This document shows positions 10,629 through 21,900 of a DNA stretch of 34,193 nt, piece after piece. The position numbers and the translations under genes were made by a program. Under the pieces are notes generated by a model that saw nothing but the letters and a program-made list of their open reading frames with translations, did not search any database and had not been told where the DNA came from. How positions within the stretch are numbered: position 1 is the first letter of the stretch; every line of letters starts with the position of its first letter. Where the stretch lies: the NCBI GenBank assembly GCA_027604685.1, contig JADHYX010000229.1, positions 1-34,193 of the forward strand, in the 5' to 3' direction. The stretch comes from Lobulomyces angularis. Taxonomy: Eukaryota > Chytridiomycota > Chytridiomycetes > Lobulomycetales > Lobulomycetaceae.

Positions 10629-11105
10629 ATGGGAAAAATTAACGAGAAGAATGTTAAAAAAGGGAAATCGAAAAAGAAATTTTCTACAGCACAGACTATG
10701 CTAGACTTAATTTCTGAAGTTAATGATACCGCAGAAAGTAAAATTGGTGTTAAACTGGAGAGAATGGTATGCTATAGACATCTTTTTATTTTTATTGTTA
10801 CTATTGTAATATTTATTATTATTTTAAATTTTTTTAGAACAAGGTGAAAGAGTATGATAAAGAAAGAAAAATTGAAAAAAAAAAAAAAAATACTGAAAAG
10901 TTTAAAAGATTGGTATATTAGTATCATATTTTTTAAATAATTATATAATCCTTTATATTACTTCTAGAATGAAATTAAAAGTGAAATATTAAATAAAGGA
11001 AAAAATAAATCGTTTGCGAAGAAATTGCCTGAAGAAAAAACGAAAGCTGAAAGGATACTTGAAAAGAATTCTATCAGCAAAAGAAAAGTTAGATTCAAGG
11101 AGTAA
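10629..11105 (+). CDS. Small lysine-rich protein of unknown function
   Basis: Exons 10629-10766, 10838-10912 and 10968-11105 join in frame to 116 residues. I do not recognise a family. The protein starts MGKINEKNVKKGKSKKK, has one helical segment (TMLDLISEVNDT), then a strongly charged, helix-prone stretch (EKKKKNTEKFKRL), and ends in a basic KRKVRF motif. There is no signal peptide or membrane segment. Composition and the shared promoter with an SLX9-like gene suggest a nucleolar or ribosome-assembly role, but that is inference from context only. Two phase-0 introns with good GT and AG ends, and an open frame through all three exons, support a real gene. Confidence 0.6.
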
Positions 11106-11345
11106 AATTAAATTCAAAAATATAATTTAAATTGTTTGTTACCTAATACTATAAAAATTAAAAAAATTAATCTAATTTTACAATATATATTTATACTAAT
11201 GATTCAATAGCATGTTTTTCGTGAAAAGAAAACAAAACAGACAAAAAAATTGTATCATGAAAGTTGGATTAATTGAAAATTTGATTAATAAAAATTGCTT
11301 AATTCTAATATATATTTTGAAAATGTGTAAAAAAACACATAAAAT

Positions 11346-14300
11346 TCATGAATAAAATCCATATTTTCTGTTTTTTAAATTTCCGTTAAACGATACTGCA
11401 TTTAGATGAAAATCTAACAAACAGATATCACTAAAATTAAATCTAAAATTGGTTTCATTTATGATTTTTTTGAAATAATTATCATCTTGAAGTAAACTAA
11501 AATTTTTGTGAGCGAAGAATTTCAAGCCAGCTGCATTGGGTACCTTATTCTTTGATAATTCATCATCTTTAAAAAGGTATTTATTTAGAAGCAGGTTATA
11601 ATTATTAAAGTGATAAAATAAATTATATAATCCGTCATTTGCAACAAAGCTGATAAAATAGCACCACCAAAAGTTAATTTTTTGTAGGTGGGTTGATAAA
11701 GGAGACTCCTCATTACAAAAGGAGTTTGTTTTTAAATTGCTAAATTTCATCTTTTTGTCAAATTTCTTGTATTTAAAATATTTCTTAAACTTTATCCATG
11801 GTTTGGCGAAAATTAACTGTGCTTCAAAATCTAACGCCTGGTACTTAAAGAATGTTACTTCCTCCTTAACTTTAAATTTTTCTAGGTTAGTGACATCTCC
11901 ATCTTTATTCTTAAGAAAATTGTAATTGCTCAAAATTCCATTTAACTTATTAAAACAATGTTCCTCATTATTCGCAACTTTTTTTTCTGTTGATTCAAAA
12001 AGACACCCTTTATATCCTCCTAAACTAATACCAAACAGTTGATCAAAATTTTTGTTAAATTTACGCTCGTTGTTAAAATAATTCTGTATTTGTAAATGCA
12101 AAAAGTTCAACCAAAATTTTGAAAACATTATATTTTCATTTAAAAAAATTGCGATTTCTTCTTCATTACCATCAGTTTTAGGATTCCAGGAATTAATAAA
12201 ACTTAAGTTACTGTCATAGTCTACATTATCTGTGTATTTAAATATTAGTTTTTTTGTTCCCTTTTCCCACATAAAGCTATTTAAAAAGTCCAAGTCTGAG
12301 TTGTTCATCATTACATCATCCTTTGTACCTTCAACTATAATGTCTAAATCAATAATGGGATATTTCAACTCCAAAACATTTTGATCGATATTTTTCAGAT
12401 TTGAATTTTTAATGCTAATTAATAGCCTTTCTAAATTTTTTAATCCTTTCATAGTCCCAAATATTTTTAAAATTAACTTGTAGCTTGTAATAGTCAAGTT
12501 TGCATCATTACTAAAATTTTCTTTGCAATTTAGTCCATTGGATGTAAAATCATTTAAACCCCACATATTGTGAAGTTTAAACCTCGCAATTTTTTTGTCA
12601 ATGCCTCTAATAAAATTGTTGTGTATAGTTATTGGCCACGTATTTGTAATTTTCTTTTCTACAAAAATATTTATGGAAATAGTTAGTGGATTCTGTAATA
12701 TATCTTACTAAAAAAATTTTTTCCTGAAGGAAATTTTTCGACTGGTAAATAAAAAATCTTAATTCCTCCGTCAATTTCATCTCTTTGGTGAACTTTAGAA
12801 TTCAAAATTGACTGTTCGTTTTTATTAAAAATATTATTTCGCAATGCGATTTTAAATTCACTCAAAATGCCATTCCAAAACTTCACAACTTTTTCTAAAA
12901 AAAATTAACAATAAAAATCACACAAAAATTTTCAATAAAACAATACCAGATGATTTGAGAAATAAAAAACCTCCACACAAACTCCTATGATTTTGGACAG
13001 GCTACATTAGACAGAATTAAAAAAATTAAATATCAATATCTATACATCAATCTGCCCAATAACATCATAGCCCTTTCGAATTTTTCCAAATAAATAACTT
13101 CTTGGATCCTCAGACCAAATCATATCGGTATCTGCCAGAAGCACAGAATAATTTTTTTCTAATATACTAACAAAATATTGGAAAAAAAAATAAAATTCTT
13201 TTATTAAAATAAAAACAAATACCTAGACACTGTAGATGTTCTGTCAAGCATTAAATTCAAAAATCCTTTTTTCCCGTATTCAATCTGCTTATTTTCCAAA
13301 TTGCCATTGTTGTGACCACTGTCTACGAAAATAACTTCTTCTCCTATGTTCATTAAAAAATTGTATATTATTAAATCAGCTGCGATAAACAATCTGTTCT
13401 GATGTAAATTGATATTTTTTAAGTGACACAAAAAGTTTGAAACCATTAAAAGTTGATTCTTGTTAACGTAAAATATAATAACAAATTTAATATTTAAATC
13501 TTCAACATATAAAGAGCATCTTGCAAGCACTTTGTTTAAAAGTGAATCTGAATCTGGTCCAATTGATGAATTTGCAAATGCGTTAAACTTCTGGACACTG
13601 AAGGAAGACAATAGTGACGGTTCGAAGTTTAAATTGATCTCAATTTCTGGCATTGAATAATTGATCACTGTGGAAACTAATTTTTTCTCTATATTAAAGT
13701 TTGGCCAGTCACCAATAGATGAAAAATTTCCTATATCAGAATTAATGGTGATGTTTCTTTTCGCTAAAGTTACAGCTGCCCCAGTGCTATCTACCTCATT
13801 TAAATATAGGTTGAATACATTCATTTGTTTAGAAAAATCCAAAAAATAGCACCACCAGTTCAAATTGAATTCGTTAAAATACATATTGCTATTGTTCTCT
13901 GCTGCATTTAATTCGCAATTTTTTTTTACGTTGAATCTTTCACTAAAAGTCATATTTTTCACGTTTTCTGAATATAATAGAAAATTATTCCAGTTTTCCG
14001 AAAAAAAAACTTGAGCAAAAACATCTACTAATTGATATTTATAAGTATCTACTGTTGTCTGTTCTTTTTTTCTCAAAAAATTTTTTTCATTTAATAAATC
14101 AAAGGTATTGTTTAAAATTTTTTCACAAATATCGATCTTGTTCAAGTCTACATCAACTTTTTTATTAACCTTTTTAAACAAACACCCTTGATATCCTCTT
14201 AAACTAACGCCAAAGTACTCTTTTCTACTTCTTGTAGAATTTGGGGAGAAAAAATTGCGATTCAAGATGTTCACCAAAATCTCTAACCAAAATTCTGAAA

Positions 14301-15729
14301 AAACGATATCATCGTTTAAAAATATCGCTACATCTTCTACAAATTTCTGGCTGTTATTGATATTAAAATTTGGTTTCCAGCTCTCAAAAATTTGTAAACT
14401 CCTTCCCACATACTTTTTTCTAGCATGAATCTTTTTCTTTCCATATTTCCACCTAAAATTCAAAGCTGTTTTAATGGTTTTTTCACGATCAGAAAAACTG
14501 TCTAGTGTATACTGCGATTTTCTCTTTCTGTCATCATCAATAAATATATCCAAATCAATTTTAAGTTCACTATTCGTAGATAAAAGTAAAAAGTCAAAAT
14601 TTGTGTTTTTAAGTGATTTAAGCAAATTTTCCAAAGACGTATAACCCTTAAAGTTAGTAAAGATTTTCAATACCAATCTATATTTCTGTGCCACATTAAA
14701 TTAATAAGTTATAGTAGTTTTTTGCATTAATTTATAAACCTCAGATACATTTTTTTCATTGACTTCAAAACTTTTACCCACCTCCTTAACGTCGATTTCT
14801 TTCAATGGATACCCCAAAAAGATATCATTATCACGAGAACCATCCATAGGAGATTCCAGCTATATTTAACTAGATTAAAAATTTCATGTAACTTTTGTAA
14901 TACGTTAGGGGTGAAATTATCGTCAATCTGTATTTCAAAATTATTATCCGCAACAACTGTTTCGGGGAATAAATGAGATGAATTCTAAAAATTATATGTA
15001 ATTTTTTTAGTGAGTATTCATATTAACTATTCATACTACCTCTTTTTTTTGTTGATATCCTTCATTTTCCAGATCTGTAGAGTTATCAATATTATCAGTG
15101 GTTAAAACATTTGATAAAGTTTTTTTTAAACCCTTAATAAGAAGTCTATCAGTTAATTACAAACAATATAAAATTACGTTTTCAATTCCTTGTGGCATGT
15201 CGAAACTTTTTTTGTTTTCAATTACTTCCTCAGTATTCAAATTTTTTTCTACCTTTTTGTCATCATCAACGATATTATTTGATTTTTCTTCCACGTTAGC
15301 ATCAGGTACATTGACTTCAACTTTTTCCATTTCTACCAGATTTTCAACTCCACTTAATGGTGGATCAATATTATCAAAACTCTCAAATGGTTCTATTTCT
15401 GGGCTATTTTCGAAACGAGAATCAATAACATCATCTTTCTCACTAACTATCTCAGCAGTTTCTCGCGCGGAACCTTCCACTGCTTCTTCTAAATCAGTAA
15501 TCAAAGAGTCAATCTCCGATTCATAGTCGCCGTTTTCCTTGTTATTTCCTTGAAATTCCATAATATCTGAATCATCATAGTCTTTATATCTCCCTAAAAA
15601 AGGACTTTAACCAAATTGTTTGCAATGCTTACTGGTGTTGTTAAGTTGCAGAAAAAAAGAGATCGCAACGATAAAGAATATAAATACTGGCAATCTGCGG
15701 ATAAAGAAGGAACTTATAGAAGATCTCAT
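11346..15729 (-). CDS. Multidomain type II membrane glycosyltransferase (GT-A-like, GT77-like, diverged GT-A-like)
   Basis: Ten minus-strand exons (15729-15633, 15593-15178, 15132-15040, 14984-14904, 14859-14740, 14685-13223, 13166-13046, 13001-12947, 12894-12709, 12658-11346) join in frame to 1314 residues. Residues 13-29 form an uncleaved signal anchor (LPVFIFFIVAISFFLQL), and 34-265 an acidic stem, as in Golgi enzymes. Domain 1 (270 to about 600) is GT-A-like, with AIFLNDDIVFSEFW (NDD at 393-395) and a late WWCYF. Domain 2 (about 667-908) matches the Nucleotid_trans/GT77 pattern: LLADTDMIWSEDP (DTD 769-771), SLCGGFLFLKS, NEQSILN and IHNNFIRGIDKKIARF. Domain 3 (936 to about 1215) repeats domain 1, including YKLILKIF, SWNPK, GISLGGYKGCLF and WWCYF, but with NEN in place of NDD. 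A luminal role in building glycans of glycoproteins or cell wall is likely. Donor and acceptor sugars cannot be read from the sequence. Confidence 0.85.
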
Positions 15730-15941
15730 CTCTAAGCTGACACAAATTAATTTAAAGTAATTTTCAAAGTCCGAACTTTTGCATGCAACAAAAACATTTT
15801 TTAATCTAAAAAAAAATTGAGATCAAAATATAGAATAGACATAGTTAATAACAGCAAGTAAAAATTAAAACTAAGAATAATTTTTCTTAAAAAACCAAAG
15901 TTAAATTGTATGAGGCAAAAAAAAAAAAAAAAAAAATAAAA
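15730..15941. promoter_or_regulatory. Divergent promoter of the glycosyltransferase and Zn2Cys6 genes
   Basis: A 212-bp interval separates two genes that start in opposite directions. It includes a run of about 20 A (about 15919-15936) directly before the transcription-factor ATG. No defined binding site was recognised. Confidence 0.45.
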
Positions 15942-18578
15942 ATGAAACCTGACATGGAAAAGATGGAGTCAGAAAAAAATTTTAGTCAAATTAGTTGTAA
16001 ACGATGCCGAAGTTTAAAAAAGAAATGCGACAAAAATTTACCTAAATGGTTCTAATTAAATTCAATTATTTTCTAACTGCTTCCTTAAGTAAAAATTGTT
16101 TAAATCCTCGAACATTGAAAAAGTTTCCTAACATTGAATGTGAATATCCAATGGTTTGAATTCCTGTTGTTATTAATGCCAAAATATTTCTAAATACATT
16201 TTAATAGGCAATCAAACGCGGCCCTGTCAAAGGACTAAAAACTTTGCTTGTTGAAAAAATTTCAAGTCTTGAAAACGAAATGAAATCTCAGAATAAGCTA
16301 ATTGGTTTGTCTTTCATGTATATATATATATTGTCCTAAATTTTTTTTTTAATGTAGTTAATGAGTCGAATTTAAATAAAACCAACCTTTCTATTAGGGA
16401 TTCGTATTGTAATTTACCATCGGACCAATGCACAATCCAAAACCAAGGTAATTTAATAATTGGAATTGTATTTTGTTTTAACAATAAACTTTACCCAAGC
16501 TTTTTCTAATGGCGTTTCTAATTTAACGTTCACTCCAAGTACTACATATATCCCAGCCGCTGATGATAATCTTCTCACTGCTGAAGAAAACAATCTTTTT
16601 ATTTCCAATTCTTTTAATTTTTTTTCAAATTTAACCAATATACCTGAATCACCTCAATTTTACCCTAATTTTGATAGGACATTTTCATCTAACCTCCAGC
16701 TATTGTTACCTGATCCAAACATCAATGCGTCAACAATGGATTTCGAAATTACGCAACTTAGAAATCGTCTTATAGAACAGTGGTTCAAGGCACCAAGATT
16801 TTTCTTTTTCTTAACCTTTTAGTTAGTAAATTTTTAGAGAAATTTGCGATTCATTAATTACTTCTCCTTTTACAGCAAAGAAGAAGACTTTTTTAACAAA
16901 ATTGAAGGCGCTAACGCATTTCCGAATTATTTACTTAATGGTATTACGTAATTTATTATTTTTTAGTGATGTTAAATTGTTAATTTTTTTATTAAGCCAT
17001 TGCTGCAATAGTGTCTTCTAAATCAACACACCCACTGTTATTTACTGAAAAATTTGGAGGACCAAGAAATGCCAGTAGGATGTGGGCGTTAAAGGTTTTT
17101 GTTTCTTGGTAATTAAATTTAACGTTATTAGGCAGATGAGGAGGTTTCAAATTTGGATCCAAAAGCAGAAAATTTTACAGCAGAGACATTGCAAACTATA
17201 TTGATGCTCTCCATACACTTTTTTGAGAGCGATGAGCCGCGAGGTACATTTTTTTTTAATCAAGCTAACCTTTTTTTTTTAAGATTCTCAAAAAGCTAAT
17301 CACTGGATGTTTGAGTACGTAATTATTTATGCTAATATTTTACTCACTAAACTATAGATTATATAAATATGGACAAATATATAATTTTGACCGTCCTGTA
17401 AGTACAATTTAGAATAAGTATTTACTATTATTTTTAGTTTCAAATTCATGAAACTACTACTTTTCATCCGTTGCAAAATACTACTGGTGTAGAGGATAGA
17501 AGAAAAGTATGGGCTTCTCTTATGGTGCTAACTACTATATGTTCCCGGCCTTTAATTGCTCAGGAGGATGACTTAATGTGGATGACTTGCACTAAAAGTT
17601 GGACTGATTTGGGAATTCCTTTGGAAGATGATGGACTATTAACTTATGGAGCTGAAAGGATATCAAATACAATGGAAATTATGTTTCTTTACAGAAAAGT
17701 CATTCGTCATATTTTCATGCCTACGACAGGGACTTCCGCTGGTAATTGACAGTTTTTAAGCTTAGAATTTATTGAATTGTAATTTTTTATAGGTTCATCT
17801 ACAATGAGTTTAGTTTTAAAAGCCCCATCATTTTTACAATTAAACAATGCTTTATTGCAGTGGCTACAGAAAACATCTAGTAAATATCAATCCATTTTAG
17901 ATCTAAGCGATTTTTACGATGGTGTCAGGGAAATTAAATTTGAAAACTGGGATCTGAGGAAAAAAAATTGTCGGCTTACTTTAATTTTTTTACTTGCATT
18001 AACAATGTTGCACCAAAATCAACAAAAGAAGTTGAACACCTTTCATTCACATAATGTTGATAACAACAGCGCCTGTACTCAAGAAGAGGAGCATGATTTG
18101 GAGACTGACACAAGAGAAACTACTACACTTTTATGTAATATATCTTTGAAGGAAGATGCAGTTAAAGGAAACTCCTTTTTAATGATTTTATTAATTATCA
18201 GAGCTGTTGCCAGCTTGATTTATGTCCCAAAGGACGTGCAACTGATATATCCGCAAAACTATAAAAAATTTTTCGGTAATAAAATTAGAAATATACTCTA
18301 ATTTTTTTATTCACCTGTGAGTAGGATTCATTACTACGTCAAGTCTTGCTTGCAATGTATTTTTCACAATTACTGAGAATGGATTAAAAATTATTGAACA
18401 GCAAGTATTTTGGGGGAGTGATTCCTCAATAAAAAAAGAGGTCTTGACTATATTTAATGACCTTTTTTTGATAATACTAAAAAAACAGTCTGAATTAAAC
18501 AATTATTATTATGGAAGGCTAAAGAAAATAGAAGAAAGGCTTGGTTTTTTAGTAATTAACGATGATATGAAACTATAG
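15942..18578 (+). CDS. Zn2Cys6 (Gal4-type) fungal transcription factor
   Basis: Thirteen exons (15942-16048, 16090-16153, 16208-16304, 16358-16447, 16500-16779, 16840-16940, 16997-17094, 17132-17243, 17284-17314, 17358-17397, 17438-17741, 17793-18275, 18325-18578) join in frame to 686 residues. The N-terminal binuclear zinc cluster has Cys19, 22, 29, 36, 39 and 53. The first five have normal spacing, but the last loop is 13 residues, longer than the usual 6-8. A basic linker (KRGPVKGLK) and a short coiled coil (SSLENEMKSQNKL) for dimerisation follow. The fungal-specific middle homology region starts about residue 205 (YFSFYSKEEDFF, FPNYLLNAIAAIVSS) and includes DEPRDSQKANHWMF. Such proteins bind CGG-type sites and regulate metabolism; the target genes are unknown. 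The junction 16779/16840 is the least certain, because an alternative GC donor also keeps frame. Confidence 0.85.
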
Positions 18579-18958
18579 AATTTTCTTCTACCCAATTTTT
18601 TTTTAAAAAGTTAGTAGAATTTGTGTTGAAGCTATAATACAATTAAAGAAATTATTTATTAATTAATAATGCTTTGAAATATATACCAGTATTAAAATTT
18701 TTACTATTTTCATAAAATAAATATTATTTATTTGATAAAAAAAATTCCAAGATATAGTTACTATTTTGATGTAAATTTTATTAAACATTATTTAACTTTG
18801 TAAAAAAAAAAATATATTTATATTAGCCCAAAAACTCCATTCCTTCAACATTAATAAAAACCTTATATATAATAGAAAAAAAAAAAAGAATTATAAAATT
18901 ATTCTGAATGTAAATTAATTTTAAAGTTGTGTATTTGAAAAATAGTAGCCGATACAAA
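18579..18958. other. Convergent 3' spacer
   Basis: Very AT-rich stretch between the stop codons of the Zn2Cys6 gene and the ankyrin gene. It should hold both polyadenylation signals. Nothing else is visible. Confidence 0.6.
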
Positions 18959-21900
18959 TCAATTTTCTGTAGTTGACTGACAAAATTTTTTTTTTGGTGG
19001 TAAGTTTTTTCGAAAGCGCTTGTGTATATAACCATCACTTGCACTACTATCGATATTGGTAACGGTTTCTGTAGATTTAGCTTCCGTGACAACAGTCGAA
19101 CTGATGGAAATTAAAGAGCTATTGGAATTACCTTTGGATAAAACAGAATTTACTGTTGAATTATTTAAGGTAGATGGAACTGCATTATCTGATAAATCCC
19201 CAAAATTTTCTAAATTAAGAGGAATAATTTTAAGGAAATCTTTAAAACTTTTGAGTTCGCCTTCTAGTTTGTTTTTGTAGGTTTCATAAACCACTTCTAT
19301 CTCTTTAAATACTTCCTCTTCTTTTAAAAAATGAATATCATAATTGGATAACACTAAACCTTTTTTTCCTTCGTTATTTGTTGAAGTTCTTAGGTACTGC
19401 GGATTGATTCCAATTAGTAACATTAAATTGTAGACTGATTCAGAAAGTGGACTCCGTTCAAGTCGTTGTTTTTCAGATGTTATAGCCACCTTTTTTATTA
19501 GATTAGGATGCTTCTCCAAAAAGTCTGGACACTTTCGGTAACCCCATAGTAAAGATATTTGCATGTCGGTAATGTACCTAGACGTCTTTTTAACGTTTTC
19601 ATTGTCAGGAAGTGAAACGGCGTAAATAGCAACATCTTTCAGTCTTTTTAACATGAGCAATTTCATTTCTTCGGTTTCCAGCAATTTACTTTCCAACGAT
19701 TTTATTTCAGTAGGCGAACTGACATGTAATGAATCTGGAACCGAATCTCTTCTCCCCAACAAACTGGCTGTTAGTTCCTGGCCATCTTTTACATCGACAG
19801 GGGCAGTCCAGTCCTTTTTTTTTTTTATTTTTTTCTTTAATACAGAGGCAGGCACTGGAGCTGAAGGGGTTTCAATCGCAGGAATATTTGGTTTACTGGT
19901 AGAGGGAGAAGAAGTGTCTTTCCTTTCTCCGACTACAATATTCTTTACATTTAAAGCTTTTACTTTATTAAAATCAATTTTTTCCGAAGGTTTTAATGAA
20001 CTAGAACCACCTTTCTTTTCGGTATTAACATCTTCACTTTTTTCAGTTTTAACTACAGATTTTTCAATTTTAACAGTTTCCACAGATTGTTTTTCTGAAA
20101 TGTTGGAATCATTAACATTGGCATAACCTGTAAGATTAGAAATTTTTCTCTTCTTTCGTTGAGGGCTTTTTATAGTAACAGCAAGACTCGACGAAAGTTT
20201 ATGTTCTCCTTCTTTCTTGGAAGTATTTGGTTCTAAAAAAAGAGAAGTTGAGAATAAAAAAAAAATTATTTTTAGTAAAACCTGAATTTTCTAAAACATC
20301 TAATTTCTTTTTAGTTATTTTTTCCTTTTCTTTGTGTTCTTTTTTGATCTCTATATTCGAACTACTGTCCAATGCAGGTTCGTCTTCAATCTTCACTCTT
20401 TTTCTATCTGGCGAACTATCCCTTCCTTTTTGAAATCCTATTTCATCATCTTCATCAAGCGAATCTGTTCTTCTCCTTGGTGGCCGCCCAGGGCCTCTCT
20501 TTTTTTTCCCTTCGTTTGTCAAATCATTATCAGAGTATTTCAAGTCTTCATTGCTGTTATCCTTTTTTCTGTCGGTAAACTTATCTTTTCTTTTTCTTTC
20601 TGAGGAACCCGAAACTCCTTCACTTTGCTCTAAGTTTCTAATCAATGCTTGAATTTTTCTCTCCTCTCTTAGAGACATTTTAGTTGTATCGCTCGCACCC
20701 CACCATGTTGCAAGCCCTTTAGTGGTTAAATCTCTGGGATTTTCCTCAGAATCAACAGAATCAGCCCGAAATACTTTTTTTTTTTTTTCCCTATCTATTT
20801 CAACGGAGGAATTTCTACTCATTAACGATTCTGTATCTACTGTAGTACTTTTTTCATTTGGTATTACTGAAGGATTGAATTCCGCAGTTCGGTGTGGGAG
20901 CCATGTCGATTTGTCTCGCTTTAACAAATCCATAATTTTTGTTCTTAGCTTACTAGATCCATTATTGCTATTCAAAGAGGCTTGTATAGAGTCATTCCCA
21001 GCATTATTTTTCAATAAAACATTTGCACCAAATTCAAGTAAAACTTCCACCGTTTTATATTCACAGTTTGTTACTGCGTCCATCAATGCAGTGTCGCCAT
21101 CTAAACCAGCAGCGTCAACAGAAGCTCCATGCAAAAGTAAATATTCAACAACTTCGTGATGACCATTGAGAGAAGCTTCATGTAGAGGAGTCCAACCAGC
21201 GTTATCTTGTCCATTAACGTTAGCACCCATATTAATATATTCCTTCACTTTACCCAGTTCCCCATTAGCACAAGCATGATGTAAAGGTGTAAGACCATTC
21301 ATATCCTTGGTGAGTACTTTTTTTAAACTTTCCTGCCATTTTTTTAAATACATAATAATCCTCTTATCAGTGGCTACATCATATGGAGTTTCTTGGTCGT
21401 CATTTCGCAAGCTTGTGGAAGCCCCATTTTCAAGTAAAAACTGAACTACTTCAAAGTGGTGATTGGCACATGCATCATGTAGAGGTGTATCCTTATTATC
21501 CCCAACTGAGTTAACATCTGCTCCTGCTTGTACCAGGCATTTGACAATTTCTAAATGTCCATTGAGGCAGCTTTCATGGAGGGCAGTACAGTCAGCATTA
21601 TCACGTTGATGAATATTGATGCCTGCATTAATAAGTGCCTTGACTGATTCCAAATCGTTATTTGCAGCATGTTTAAACAACCTGTGTCTACCGCTTCGAT
21701 CCTTATCGTTTATCATTGAAAAAGGTAATGGGCGTTTTCTTCCCAATAAAATGACTCCTTCTTCTTTACCCACATCCAGTGAAGGTGATTTTCTTAAATG
21801 CCTATCCTTAAATGGTGATGTTTCGTCTCTGGTATATTCATCGCCTGATTTTACCTTTCGAATAATTTTTTTTGTAAGAATCTTTTGGCCACTGGAAGAT

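Noticed and set aside
11346..12566. A second independent glycosyltransferase gene starting MWGL at 12566
   Set aside because: The same exon is open upstream to an acceptor at 12659, and the upstream residues complete the C-terminal signature of the preceding GT77-like domain, so this is one protein.
13204..14694. A separate glycosyltransferase gene starting at the ATG at 14694
   Set aside because: That ATG lies in a predicted intron ending GGCACAG at 14686. The frame continues upstream through five exons to a signal anchor, as expected for this enzyme type.
19653..20126. Plus-strand open frames at 19653-20126, 20722-21159, 21616-22116 and 22442-22891
   Set aside because: They are antisense shadows of the ankyrin gene, with compositions mirroring its ankyrin and lysine-rich codons.
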